From positions 15,226,245 through 15,290,244 of the forward strand of contig NC_059374.1 of the NCBI RefSeq assembly GCF_019703515.2: 64,000 nt of DNA, read 5' to 3'. Of the stretch, positions 36,995-48,994 are shown piece after piece; within the stretch, counting starts at the first letter, position 1; each line of letters starts with the position of its first letter. The notes beneath the pieces were generated by a model, which was not told the origin of the DNA, ran no database searches, and was given only the letters and a program-made list of their open reading frames with translations. The position numbers were made by a program, and so were the translations under genes. Origin of the DNA: Myxocyprinus asiaticus. Lineage: Eukaryota > Chordata > Actinopteri > Cypriniformes > Catostomidae.

Positions 36995-37739
36995 GGGCCT
37001 AAAGAAAAGCTCTCAAAGCACTAAGGGTATTTTAAACTGCTCATTGGGCAACAGAGATGGTGCATACTGTAAATGGATTCAGACGGCACTCAAAAATGCC
37101 GCACATTCATCTATGAACAGGATTCGCAGTGGCAAATTTTCATTGTTTCCAAGCAACTGTAGAGAGTGTGTTTAAAAACGCCCATAAATATCTCGCAGCT
37201 GTCCTTCATGCCTGTGGAGCTCAACGGATAATGCCATACAGGCATGTTGCACTATACAGTCCGGATGATTATAACAATGACTGGAAGTTAGTTAAGGGCG
37301 ACAACTCCAATGGCCTTGTCCCAAATGACACACTTAATGTATACTTAATGTCTTGCAGACTTGCGATGGGCATAGCCTGCACGTGTCTTGAATCACGTCT
37401 TTTTGATTTTCAGTGTCTCGTGCCATAAACGTTGCATTTTTAGGACGTTGTGCCAACTTAAATGTAGTTTAAAACTTTTTCTTGATACCCATGCATTCCT
37501 TTGTGCTCCCACTGTATTTGAACACAAGAATGCATCCTGATATGAGGCTCCTTTACTCATTTTGTAAGTGTATTTTGTTTCATGTACAACTGCGCATTGC
37601 CTATCTAGCTGGAGTTGCACTGACTGCCCCATGCTGATTGCTACTCGTAAAAAAGAAGTTGGTACTTCAAGCTTGAATTGCTCAGTTGGTGGGAAAAGTC
37701 CTTATTGCAAAATATAGGCATGGTCTGGGGGCCATTAAT

Positions 37740-37815
37740 TGCGTTACTTTATTTAACACGTTATTTTTTAATCGATTAATCACACTAAATTAACATGCTA
37801 AATTGACAGCCCTAA
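37740..37815. repeat. hAT-like repeat end
   Basis: TTAACACGTTATTTTTTAATC, then ATTGACAGCCCTA. The same end appears at 8750-8825. Confidence 0.45.
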
Positions 37816-39713
37816 TACAAATGCACTGTAAAGGCCCTGATATACTTCCGGAGAGGTTCTTCTTAATTTTTTTTCAGGGGTAAAAAGAAGTTCTAAACAG
37901 CCGAGCAATGGTATACTGTTTGCAAACATTCAGACAACAGTCACATCGCTGTGGGAGGCGTTTAGAGGAGCATTTAAATATGAGGCGGCTACATGTAAAC
38001 CTTTACTAACATTAAAATGTGTTATCAATGACTTTATGCCTCATTCTATGAGTAAAATTCATATGAGGTCAGCAAAAGAAGCTGTTTTAACCACTCGATG
38101 ATGATTTAAAGTAATACATGCAGTAGAAAATGTTTCATTTGTCATGTTTACATTGTGAAATCATAGCGCTGATGCGCTAACACACTATGCGTAGCATAAT
38201 ATGCGCCGATTACACTCTGTTATTGTAATTTATGATGACACTGATACTACTGCAAACACTGGCATATAAAAGAGTGTTAATGTGCAGAATACAGACAAAA
38301 GAATGATGATAGGCATATCTTTGGGCAGATGTGTAAATGGCTTCCACTGCAGATGGCACACAAGTGAATGGAGACTTGAGAGTTTTTCGTATGAAGTATA
38401 TCAGGGCCATAAGCGGCTGTTCAGACCGAACATGTTCTTGCGCTAAAAAAGCTAAATTTGCAGTACATCAAATAGAACAGAACGCAAGTGTCTCAAGACA
38501 CAACAGTCAAATATGGCCATCTACCGAATGTTTACTACTCACAGTCAGCAGTAACAATCCACAGATTATTATTTTATGACAGTCTATGGGACATTTCGTC
38601 AGTTAAGTGTGGACTTGGAGGACAACCACAAGAGCTTTAGATGGCATTTCGCACAGGACCATTGTTTAGGAATCTCATAGGTCTTTTCAAAGAATTCCCA
38701 GCTGCCCAAACTAACTCCCACCACGTCAAAACACACCCTGTGCTGTTCTTTTTCTCTCTTGGTTTTGTTACCCGTTTATCTCACCGTTTCGTGATTGACA
38801 CCTCCTCTGGCTTACTGCTGCACCTCTCACTGAGCGATTGTCTTCAGATCTTTTTTTTAAATAAATTTTTTCTTTCTCAATTAGATATGGCATTAAATCT
38901 CTGCTCTCACCACGTATATATTTACTATATCTTTAGATAGAAATATATATGTATATATTTTGACAACAAACATTGCAATATATTTTCTTTCATTTTTTTT
39001 TTTTTTTTTTTTTTGTATTGCAGGAGCCCTGATGTAATACTTCTTTTTCCATTGAAATCATCGGGAGAGTTTGTTGTTTTTTGGAAGTTTCTCTGTGAAG
39101 GGGGCTTTGCTTTGGATGATGACTGAATGAAGGAAGGGGAAAGGCTGTTTGATTTGTTCAGGGGTTAAATTAAACATCTTTTCTTCTTCATTCTCTCATT
39201 TTCCCCTCCCACATTTCACTCATTTCCTCCTTTATACACCCCTGTGCTACCTAAAGCTAGAGTCTCTTAGACCTTCGAAAATTCGTTTGGGGAAGATAAG
39301 CAAAGAATAACGAGAATTTAACAAACGCAGAAAAGCTACACAGTGACAGCAGATATATCTCCCTCTCAGTTCTTGGGCACTCGTCTCTATTTGCCTCTAC
39401 TTCCTCCCTACCTCTCGTCCTCTTTCCGCCTTTCTGCATGTACTCTGTCCATCCAGGAGAGGCTGTTAGGCGTTCACAGTGAGACAGAGGAAGTGGTAAA
39501 GTTTTGGGGGAAGTCTGAGGTGGAAAGGGAGGGGTGATAAGTATATGGCATAAAACACAAACAATCAAACAAGCAAACAACCAGCAAAAACAAGAGCCTT
39601 TCTTTCATATTAGAGTGATTTGTGAAGAGAAAAGGGAGATATGTCTACCCTTTACACATTTGTGACTCCAGCTGCGTAGGCCTAATTTAGACGTCCCTTA
39701 AAGGTGTGTGATG

Positions 39714-39715
<2 letters not shown>

Positions 39716-39776
<61 letters not shown>
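39716..39776. repeat. (TA)n microsatellite
   Basis: About 60 bases of TA, inside the suspected dscaml1 3' UTR. Confidence 0.96.
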
Positions 39777-39777
<1 letters not shown>

Positions 39778-40517
39778 GCACACACACACCACACATACAA
39801 ACAAGCTTGAGTAAGCTTAGTATATCCACCTGGATCTCGTTAGTGCTTAAATTCAAACATTTTAAAATAGAATACCAAACAAACAAACAAAAAAGTACAG
39901 TAACCATACATCAGATGTGAAAATGGCTCCAGACATCTTTTTTTTTTTTTTTTTGGTCACTTTTTTCTTGTTTGTTTACAAAATAGTCAATAGCACTCTG
40001 TACTGTGTCATCAATTGCATGAAAAAAAATCCCAAAGACTCAATTCAGGTGGTCGAGACTGTCGTCTTCAAGCTGTTTTTCTGATGTGGAACAGGACGGG
40101 GCGAAAAGAGGACACCATGGTGGATTTGTTTATGCATAAGCTTTCCGAGGCAATGTGTTGCAGTACGAAGTTATGCAAGAGACATACAAAAAGAGACATT
40201 TTCGACAGCTTTAAAAACACCTAGACAGGTTAATGTAAAACCATATATCTCTTAAAACCGATTTTTTGTTCTGTTTTCGGAATTTAAGAAATCAAAGAAC
40301 AAGTGCACATGGAAAGCATTTCGTGCATAAGGTCCAAGGTGACAGAGAGAGAGAAGCCGGAGAAGAGAGAGAGAGAGAGGAAGAAGGAGAGAGTAGCAAA
40401 GAGATGATTAAAAAAAAAAAGGACAAAATAAGAAGGCAAGATAGGGGAAAAAGATCCTGGGGGTTTGGCATATTTAATCCAGGAAGAAGGCTCGAGATAG
40501 AACAACAGCAATAGAAC

Positions 40518-40675
40518 AGGGTTCCTGAAGCTCAATTGGTAGAGCGTGGCGCTTGCAACGCCAAGGTCATGGGTTTGATTCCCAGGGAACACAATAAATG
40601 CTAAAATGTGAACAATGAATGCACTGTAAGTCGCTTTGAATAAAAGCATCTGCCAAATGCATAAATGAAAATGTA
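40518..40675 (+). mobile_element. tRNA-derived SINE (Ala-like head)
   Basis: The head AGCTCAATTGGTAGAGCGTG, GCTTGCAACGCCAAGGTCAT and GGGTTTGATTCCC carries A and B boxes and a TGC anticodon position, so it derives from tRNA-Ala. The tail TCGCTTTGAATAAAAGCATC TGCC is the widespread fish SINE tail. It sits just below the dscaml1 stop codon, within the probable 3' UTR. A diverged relative is at 62862-63010. Confidence 0.8.
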
Positions 40676-40830
40676 GAATGTGAAGAAGAAAAGCAAATAG
40701 AGAGTGAAAAAAGGAAGAGAGACAAAGAGAAAGCCCCCTGTGCTGTTTAAGTCCTGCCATTGCTCAGTTCCACCCCTGCCCAGCAACAAACAGACTCCAG
40801 GTGTGTGTTAATGTACTATATGTGTGTGAA

Positions 40831-41363
40831 CTACACCAGTGTGTAGGATTTGGAGTACGCCCCAGCATTCTGCTTTTGCAGTCTGCCCAGGCCGGACGAG
40901 CTGCTCTCTAGCAGAGAGTCTCTTGATCCCCCAACCTTTGAGCTCCCGGGCGTCAGGCCGCTGCCCCCTGTGGAGCTCCCGCTGGCGGCTGCTCCAGCGG
41001 CGACCGCTCCGCTCGGGGCCGAGGAGGTGGAGGAAGTGCTGGGCATGGTAAGAGTCCTCTGGGGCAGAGTGGCCGTGCCTGAGCTGATGCTGGAGCTCCC
41101 AGCGGCCCCGCTGGAGGCGGGGCCCGATGTACCGGAGGCCCCTGAGCTGGTCAGGCTGCTCAGGCCGCCGTGGCCCAGCGTCAGGGCCTGCTGCTTGGAG
41201 GGGTCTAATGTCATGTGGCGGCCCTGTGTGTGGTAGGCCCGGGCAGCAAGACTCCGGATGGACGCCTCACGGGGTGGGACAACAGGGCAGGGGTCATGGA
41301 GCTCTGCCTGCTTCCGGAAGAAAGGGTCTGTCTTCATGTAGAGGGGAAGGTTACAGTACTCAC
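40831..41363 (-). CDS. dscaml1: dscaml1 terminal coding exon with PDZ-binding C-terminus
   Basis: Starts EYCNLPLYMKTDPFFRKQ and continues with CPVVPPREASIRSLAARAYH. A long Ser/Gly/Ala/Thr-rich stretch follows, then GGSRDSLLESSSSGLGRLQK and the C-terminus AGAYSKSYTLV with a TAG stop at 40831-40833. The last residues T-L-V fit a class I PDZ ligand. The low-complexity middle is Ser/Gly/Ala-rich here, whereas I recall the mammalian counterpart as proline-rich. The acceptor TTCTGCAG is followed by GTGAGT, an unusual arrangement discussed under findings. Confidence 0.95.
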
Positions 41364-41739
41364 CTGCAGAAAAGAGGGAAGGGTCAGTGAGAAATATAAT
41401 TAACTTAAAACCAAGCTTAAATCACAGCGTTTGATGTGCACGCCATTCAGAATTGAATTCAGAATACCAATTCAATTCCTGAATTTGAATCAATTTTAAA
41501 TTTAGGTAGCAAACAGGATAAATAATTGTAATTTGAATTTAAGTATCAATTAAAACTGAATACATTTCGATATACATACATTTTCAATATAACATGAATA
41601 CCTATTATCATACACCCAAAATATGGAGTATCTAGCCAATGGAATCTATTAATTCACATTTAATTTTATTAAAATGTATTTCACTACATTTAATAGATGA
41701 TTTTTCATTTTATGGACCATACAAGAACACTTAATTTGC

Positions 41740-41880
41740 TTTAACCTTGTGCGACCCCCGCGTCAACATGCGTGGACATTGTATTTTGGCTTTGCTATAT
41801 GCAACGCATCATTTAAATTAATTTAAACAGACTGAATACTGTTCACAACAGTCTAGACTGTCATTAAAGGGTTAGCTGAG
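41740..41880. repeat. Unclassified repeat, copy 2, left block
   Basis: CAACATGCGTGGACATTGTA and TGTCATTAAAGGGTTA match copy 1 (26890-27000). It starts TTTAACCTTGTGCGACCCCC, so it is bounded by TTAA-like motifs. The right block follows after the DIRS fragment, at 44365. Confidence 0.6.
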
Positions 41881-41999
41881 CGGTTCTATTAATTGAAGCT
41901 GAATTCATCCGCGAGTTCATTCACCTCATCTGCTGGATTTTACGGTTCATTTCAGTGGCTTCTCCACCTCTGCATCCGTGGAGTGCAGAGAACGCCCCT

Positions 42000-42368
42000 G
42001 GGCGCTTCGGCAGAAAAACAAAAAGAGTATATTCAAAAAAGAGTATATTTTCATTCTAAAAGAGCGGCACACACGGAACGTCTTTTTAAAGATGCCTTTC
42101 CATTTGTATGTTATTCCTGGTTGCGGTCATTATCTCTCCGCTTCTGATGGCCACGATCGCTGTCTTACGTGTCTGGGTGCTGCCCACACAGAGACATCGT
42201 TCGTGGATGGGAGAACATGACCATGGCATTGTTGCGGTCGTGGTAAGAAAGCAAGCCACCCCAGCGGCTCCCCGCCTCGGTCCTTCTACCTGCGGGTATA
42301 AGGCCGTGCCGGTTAGCACTGGAGGCAATTTGGGGACCTCAGTGGGAGCACCTCCGCCGGGTAAACCC
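42000..42368 (+). pseudogene. DIRS gag-like remnant, copy 2
   Basis: 42110-42215 reads GHYLSASDGHDRCLTCLGAA HTETSFVDG, matching the Cys-rich gag segment at 6990-7100. It is cut off at about 42368. Confidence 0.65.
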
Positions 42369-42980
42369 CCACAGACCTGCATGATACTCAACTACCTCAA
42401 CGACTGGCTTATCCTAGCTCCCTCTCTCGAGTTACTGTGCGCAACCAGGAACCTGGTGCTCATGCACCTCAGCCGTCTAGGGCTTCGGGTCAACTGGGAT
42501 AAGAGCAAGCTCCTCCCGGTTCAGAGCATCTCTTTTCTCGGCTTGGAGTTGGACTCAATGGTCTCGATGACGGCTTGCCTCACAAACGAGCATGCACAGT
42601 CGGTGCTAAACTGTCTGAAGGCGTTCAGACAAAAGACAGTGGTTCCACTGAAATGTTTTCAGAGGCTCCTGGGGCATATGGCATCCTCTGCGGTTGCCAC
42701 ACCACTCGGGTTGATGCATATGAGACCACTTCTGCACTGGCTTCAGACTCGAGTCCCGAGATGGGCATTGTGCCGCGGGACACATCGTGTGGTCATCACG
42801 CCGATCTGTCACCTCCTCTTCACCCTTGGAATGACCAAGCATTTCTACAGGCAGGGGTTCTCCTAGAGCAGGTCTCCAGGCACGTCGTGGTTATAACAGA
42901 TGCCTCCAAGACAGGCTGGGGCACCGTATGCATTGGGCACACAGCCGCCGGCTCCTGGACTGGCCCGCTAAGTGGTGTTC
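42369..42980 (+). pseudogene. DIRS reverse transcriptase remnant with altered catalytic motif
   Basis: Reads MILNYLNDWLILAPS, then LGLRVNWDKSKLLPVQSISF and FQRLLGHMASSAVATPLGLM. The catalytic YLDD is YLND here (42392-42403), which would abolish polymerase activity. The frame continues to the RNase H start (TDASKTGWG) before the next deletion. Confidence 0.82.
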
Positions 42981-42984
42981 TTCC

Positions 42985-43850
42985 CGACACGAAGACCCTC
43001 AGTGATGCGCAGTCATATCGGTGCTTTCCTTCCTGCAGGAGAGGCTGGAGGGGCGGCTGTCCCCCTCCACCTTGAAGGTGTATGTAGCTGCTATAGCGGC
43101 ACACCACGACACAGTGGACGGTAAGTCCTTAGGGAAGCACAACCTGATCATCAGGTTCCTGAGAGGCACTAGGAGGTAGAATCCCTCCAGACCACGTCTC
43201 ATCTACTCATGGGACATCTTTGTAGTCATTCGGGGTCTACGGGGAGCCCCCTTTGAGCCCCTGGAGTCAGCTGAGCTTAAGGCACTCTCTTTGAAGACTG
43301 CCCTCCTGACTGCGCTCACTTCTATCAGGGGGGTAGGGGACCTGCAGGCGTTCTCTGTCAGCGAAACGTGCCTGGAGTTCGGTCTGGGCTACTCTTACGT
43401 GATCCTGAGACCCCGACTGGGCTATGTGCCCAAGGTTCCCATGACCCCTTTTAGGGATCAGGTGGTGAACCTGCAAGCGCTGCCCCAGGAGGAGGCAGAC
43501 CCAGCTTTAGAGTTGCTGTGTCCAGAGCATGCTTTAAGCATCTATTTGGATCACACGCAGAGCTTTAGAATCTCAGAGCAGCTCTTTGTCTGCTTTGGTG
43601 GAACAGCGGAAAGGAAGCACTGTCTCCAAACAGAGGATCGCCCACAGGGTCATTGACGCCATCGTGATGGCATATCACGCTCAGGACGTGCCGCCCCCCA
43701 TGGCACTACGAGCCCAGTCTACTAGGAGTGTAGTGGTCTCCTGAGCCCTGACCAGTGGCGCCTCTTTGGCAGACATCTGCAGAGCAGCGGGCTGGGCGAC
43801 ACCCCACACCTTTGCGAGGTTCTTTAATCTCTGGGTTGAGCCAGTTTTGT
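42985..43850 (+). pseudogene. DIRS tyrosine recombinase remnant, copy 2
   Basis: Pieces in several frames: LSPSTLKVYVAAIAAHHDTV (43050-43115), MKTALLTALTSIRGVGDLQA FSVSE (43291-43365), RISEQLFVCFGG, then a shifted HRVIDAIVMAYHAQDVPPP and LADICRAAGWATPHTFARFF. The position of the nucleophilic Tyr reads FARFF instead of FARFY, so it is also lost. Confidence 0.75.
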
Positions 43851-44364
43851 CCCGTGTGTTGTCAGGTCTGAACAGGTAAGTTCCGGGACAGCTGGCCGGG
43901 TGTACCGCTTGCGTATAGCGCCTTTCCCCTCCCATGAGGTGAAGACTCCCTTTGACTCCCAGTCGTGTTCACAAGTTGTTATCCCTGGATGATTTTCCTC
44001 CTTAGCCCTGTGGCAGATGAGTTTGCGGAGAAACTTGCTGCCGGCCCAGTACATGTGCTAACTAAGCCCTGTACTGGGGTAGGTGCTCCACATGCGCTGG
44101 TTCCCCATAGGTGACTCCATGTGATATATCTTCCGCTAAATCGGTTCCCTGTCAGTAAACTGCATCTTCCCCAGTCACCATGCTTGTAGAAACTCCTCCC
44201 CCCTTGGGTAGGACCTACCAGGCGAATTCTCCACATGACATACTTCCGACAAGACTCGGTAAGACCATTGTGAAATACCCCCCCCCTTCTTTGGGCGGGG
44301 TGTGGTCTCCGAGGTGTCTTCCCTTTGGGTGTGACACCCCCCGATGTAGACATTTATGGGACAT

Positions 44365-44760
44365 TTATATAGACATGGGACAATGGTAATCAGTACTTAG
44401 ATTCAGAATTTAGAATGTATTTTAACATAGTAGTCATGATTCAATGATGCTGGCTTTACTTTGAATCAGAATTAATTAAGCTAATTTCTGATGTAATGTC
44501 TATAATGTCTCAAAAACATGAATAGCCAACACTCCTGGAAACATAATAAACAATTTGATGAACAAATCAGACTTTGTATAGCATGGTATTATTTAACATT
44601 TTACAACTTAGTCCCACTGTCCACATATGTGAACATACATTTTTAGAAAAACTAATTGCTCTTGAAATTCTCTTTTTTTTGCTTGTTTATTAGGTGCTGC
44701 TAGTAACAAATCAAAAAGGGAAATGGACAATTCACACAACAGTCACACTCGGGTCTCAGG
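44365..44760. repeat. Unclassified repeat, copy 2, right block
   Basis: GACAATGGTAATCAGTACTT, CAACACTCCTGGAAACATAA and TTATTAGGTGCTGCTAGTAA match copy 1 at 27545-28140. Confidence 0.65.
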
Positions 44761-45807
44761 AGGATAATGCTCAAATTTTTGAAAATATTCAAATTCCAAT
44801 GTCTTCATTGTATTTTATGAAGTTATCTATAAACAATATATTGGACATTTTATGGATCTGTATGGCAAAATTAATGGCTGTGTTAATTATTTTGAAAGTA
44901 TTAAAGTTCATTTAGAAAAAATATGTCTAATCAGAAAAAATGTATTCAACCTATCAAGGAATAAGTGGACATAATTCATAAAAAATAAAGTTGTAGTTAT
45001 TTATGTTTAGTGAAATAATGAAATTCCTCTGTTGTGTGACTATTCAAATTCCAGTTCAGAAATTATGAATTTTGCCCATCCCAGCTAGAGTCTTTGCCAT
45101 AAATGTCTCTTTTTTATATAAACCTTGTGTATGGAAACAATGTGAGCTGTAGTTCCAACCTGAGTATGAGGGCTCAAAGTATTAGAGCATGTACATTAGG
45201 TGCTAGGCCACAGCTCAGACACCAAACAATATTTTTACAAATCAACATGAAATGTTGAGTAATGAAATTAAAGAGTAATTAGTTACTGTAATTGAATTAC
45301 TTTTAGGCACAAAAAGTAGTGTAACACATTATATTTACATTTTTGTAATCAGATTTCAGTTACTGACTTTTAATTAAAGTTATACAATAACTGAAATATT
45401 TGTACAAATATTTCTTAAAAAAAGTATTATTTATGTGAAATACAATTGAAATGTGAATTAATATGTTCATATGTATGTCTGTTTGCATTTCAGTGACAGC
45501 TGAAGGGTGTGCGACAATGAACAGAGAGGAAAAATACATTATTTTGAATTTGTTGAGTGGTAAAAATCAAAAGTGTTTTTGGAAGTAACTTAAAAGTAAA
45601 CTAATTAGTAATGTGATTGCTTTTTCAATTAAGTAATCAGTAAATTAATCTGATTACAATTTTAGAGAAGTAGTTAGTAATTTGTACTGGATTGCTTACC
45701 CTTCAAAGATGTTTCTTTTGAATAACGTGCACCGATGAATCGTGCAGAATAAGACCAAGAACATGTATTAAGAAAGTAATTAGGGTCAAAATGTGTCATC
45801 AACTCAC
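44761..45807. other. dscaml1 intron, AT-rich
   Basis: 45240-45700 contains inverted texts (TTACTGTAATTGAATTACTT and AATCCAGTACAAATTACTAA on opposite strands) that suggest a hAT-like MITE ending about 100 bp from the exon donor. Boundaries unclear. Confidence 0.4.
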
Positions 45808-46119
45808 TCTTGTTGGCGCGGTGAGGAATGGGCACTGCCACGTTCTTGCCGCGGTCGTAGTCCTGTGGTTTGGGTGGGGAGGCGGTGAAGCGGCAGATGC
45901 CTGGTTCAGACGGCGTGCTCATGGACGTCATACTGTCAGCATTATCATTAGTTCCGGTGGTCATCTGATCAGAAGAGCTGTCGGAGATGAAGCACTCTGT
46001 GATCTCAAACTTAGCATGCTGTAGATGCTCCTCCAACTTAGCATGTTCATATGCTCGGGCCAGCTCCTCGTATGTGGAGGACGCACTCTCAGTGGAGACC
46101 ATGCTGTTACGTCCCTTAT
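45808..46119 (-). CDS. dscaml1: dscaml1 exon: cytoplasmic tail ([20 protein letters not shown] segment)
   Basis: A 312-nt exon encoding [40 protein letters not shown] and [15 protein letters not shown], then [13 protein letters not shown]. These blocks are the most conserved part of the DSCAM/DSCAML1 tail. The acceptor is CCTCAG and the donor GTGAGT. It leaves in phase 1 and joins the terminal exon across a 4.4-kb intron that contains a DIRS fragment. Confidence 0.96.
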
Positions 46120-46649
46120 CTGAGGAAAGGTTGAAGAGAGGGGATTCAGTGATGCTAAAGCACAGTTCGATTAATATTTAGTATGGCACTATTCATTTAT
46201 CCTTATTTATTCATTCATTAACTTTTAGATGCCACATAGCAAAATCGAAAAATATTCAGAAAGCTATTTTGGAATTCGATTGGAATCAATATAGGCTAAA
46301 ATATCACAATAACTCCTCCAGTCTCAGCCCCAAACGGCACATGAACAGACCATTCACTGGCACACCAATGCATATTGCAGACAAAAAATGGCTGAAATTA
46401 CTAGTTCTAATCAGACTGACTGGCTTCCTCAAGTTCCGGGAGTCAAGGTGCTTAGATTTTTATCAGTCTGCTGGGACAAATCATAAGTTTCCAGGCTGCT
46501 AACACTGAACACTTCTGAGAAAGATCTAGTCGCAGAATCTGCCAAAGTTTGCAAAGTTATTATCTGACATGGGTGTTACTTGTCATATTTAGATGGATGG
46601 AAATTCGGACCACAAATTCTAATCAGATTTTCAACTAATTCCTTCAGGT

Positions 46650-48717
46650 TAGGTACGCACCAATATTAAAAATTTTGGCCAATACGATACCGATTTTAAC
46701 AAAAACCTATATGCCGATACCGATATTTTGCCACTTATTTTATCATCAGATCACTGTTTTATTCAGGAATTATACTTTAAAATCTTTTAGAAGAGGTAAA
46801 AAAGCTTTTTTTATTGTTCTAACAATAAACAATTCCCATTGAACATGGATAGGATCTGATGAACACATGACAGAGTCAACTACAAAGTGAAATATAAATA
46901 GAAGATAAAAAGATAAAAAGACGAAAAAAAAAAGAAATATCAAAGCATGATGGCTGATTTGAAAAAAAGGTTATTTTGTACTTCTAAAGCATTTTTGTAC
47001 TTTTGTTTTTGCAGTTCAATGTATGTACTGTATATGATAGAACATTACAAATTCATACAACACATTTGTTGGGCAATTACACAGAAATATCAACCACATC
47101 ATGGAAAAATAAAATGTTTTAACCAAAGGAACAAAACACCCTTTTAAGTTCTATCATGGCGTAATGGATAATAGATATTGCCACCCAGACAGCTAGAGGG
47201 CGCCGTTTGCTCACACAGCGCTGACTGAAGCGTTGACTGAACTACTGAAATGCATACTATATTTTAAAATGCTGCCTTTTAATTGTGCAAGACCATATTG
47301 CAATTTTAATATTAACCTTAATGGATTCAAAGCGTTTTGGATGGTTTCCCTTATCATGTAAATGGTAAGTGCAACTTTCATAACTGTCACGTCTGTAACG
47401 CCGGTGTGTCCTCATTAACGTGAGAACGAGAAAGAATAAAAGTTAAATACTACTGTGTTTTTAGGAGTGCCAACCCTTCTAAATTTTTTTATTATTTCTG
47501 AATTGTGCATTTGAATTCACAGTTTTTTTTAACAAAGAGTGTTTATTAGGGATGTCCGGATACCGTTTGTTTGAGAACAAGTATCAGTACCGATACTTCC
47601 TTTTTGGTTCTCGTGGATACCGAGTCCAATACCTGTTTTTTATTTTTTCTGAAATTCCATATCAACAGTTTATTTAAATTTGTATCATTAAAATGTTTTT
47701 TTAAATAAATGAATTAAAACTCTAATCAAATGGATATATAACAATACATTTTCAACATAATATTGTATTATTTTTATCAAATGAAGTGCTTTTATACAGA
47801 ATCTCACAGCATAATCCAAAATACAACATTGGAGTCATATTTTGTCAAATAAAGTGCTGCATAACAACATTACATATGTGAGATATTGCTTGAATATCAT
47901 ACAATTACTATTGATATATTGTTATTATTAGTAGTAGTAGTATAACAGTGAATATTACATACATATATTTAAGAAACTATACAGTAGTGATCTATTTCTG
48001 TCATATTTGTTTTTTTTTCCATTTAAATTGAGCTTTTATTTTGGCAGAGCTTTTATTTCGAAGTGTTTCTGTGTTGCTATGACGGTAGCTTCTCAGTCCG
48101 GAAAAGCTGGTCGCTATGTGACTCAAAGTGATTATTAAACCACAAAAGGCTGCTATTTAATTAAATAAATATGTAGTCTGTAGGTGCCTCGCTCTACAAA
48201 GTGAATTAGCTGTCATCTATTACAAACAAGGCGTGCAATGCTCATTATGGTGTTTTCCATAAATGAGCCACGGAGCTCTAAAAAGGTATGAGCACTTTGT
48301 GTCTTTATGTCTGCACAACGCCAGCTTCACACATTCACAAAAACCCATATTTGAAGCGTGTAGCACATGCAAACAATATATTTATCTAATTAAATCGCAG
48401 CTTTTGCTGTTAAATAATCTCACTAGGACATAACATGATTTTAATTAGTGTGCTGATTGTTTACCTAATGACATTTGTATGTCAGATGGTATCAGTTTTT
48501 GGTATCGAAGCATTTTTGTGAGGTAAAGTACATGAGCGCGGTATCGGACACGGAGCAGTATCTGTATCGGGATGTCCCTAGTGTTGATAATTAATTATAA
48601 ATAAACCGTTGGTTTTTCATATCTGCGTTTTCATGTTTATAACAGATATGCTGATGGTATTATTTGGTCAATATGTGGCTGATAAATATCGGCGGCCGAT
48701 ATATCGGTGCATTCCTA
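46650..48717. mobile_element. Outer hAT-like element
   Basis: The left end TAGGTACGCACCAATATT and the inverse of the right end TAGGAATGCACCGATATA match. The flanking octamers CTTCAGGT (46642-46649) and CTTCAGGG (48718-48725) agree at 7 of 8 positions. No transposase. It contains a second hAT-like element at 47547-48580. Confidence 0.78.
47547..48580. mobile_element. Inner hAT-like element, nested
   Basis: The left end TAGGGATGTCCGGATACC and inverse right end TAGGGACATCCCGATACA, with flanking octamers GTGTTTAT (47539-47546) and GTGTTGAT (48581-48588), 7 of 8 matching. 1034 bp, no coding capacity. It inserted into the outer element after that one was in place. Confidence 0.78.
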
Positions 48718-48994
48718 CTTCAGGGTTGTCTGTATAACCTTCTGCAAAATTGTTGCATTCGGTCTATAATTAATATAGCAAAGATTTCAGATTTCCCTGC
48801 ACCTAAAAACAAACTGACAGTGGTTGGTTCTTTACATGTCATTCAGATGGTCTTTTTCTCTCAAAGTGGGCGGTACTTGGTCTGAATAAGCTGCAATGTG
48901 GACCAGACTTTATGGCCATAGTCAAAAGTCTGTCTAACGAGACTATAAATACTAAAAACCATAAATGTGATTGCGAATGTGTGTATGTGTGGAC

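Larger units (their letters stand above)
34965..40830 (-). other. dscaml1: Probable long 3' UTR of dscaml1 (boundaries uncertain)
   Basis: About 5.8 kb below the dscaml1 stop contains no open coding structure. It includes T- and A-rich runs, a (TA)n tract, one SINE and one small MITE. A minus-strand AATAAA (plus TTTATT at 34990-34995) is followed by a GT-rich stretch near 34950-34975 and could end the transcript. Other, nearer poly(A) signals cannot be excluded. This is inference from position and composition only. Confidence 0.35.
41880..44350 (+). mobile_element. DIRS-type retroelement, second copy, truncated at both ends
   Basis: Plus-strand order: gag 5' region, RT middle, RNase H start, recombinase. 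Same family as 1643-7545 but lacking both terminal repeats and the internal complementary region, with internal deletions at about 42368 (gag joined to RT) and about 42980 (RNase H joined to recombinase). It interrupts copy 2 of the unclassified repeat. It lies in the last dscaml1 intron, antisense to the gene. Confidence 0.85.

Noticed and set aside
36855..37428. Overlapping plus-strand open frames of about 100 codons
   Set aside because: They start inside a MITE and show no motif or splice structure; they are probably chance frames in the dscaml1 3' region.
38337..38940. Open frames of 80-99 codons
   Set aside because: No recognisable domain, biased composition and position within the presumed 3' UTR of dscaml1 on the other strand.
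40518..40590. tRNA-Ala gene
   Set aside because: The head has A and B boxes but poor acceptor pairing and continues into a SINE tail, so it is a SINE; the same holds for 62862-63010 and 33836-34218.
40850..41390. Plus-strand open frames across the dscaml1 last exon
   Set aside because: They are antisense shadows of the GC-rich low-complexity coding sequence of dscaml1.
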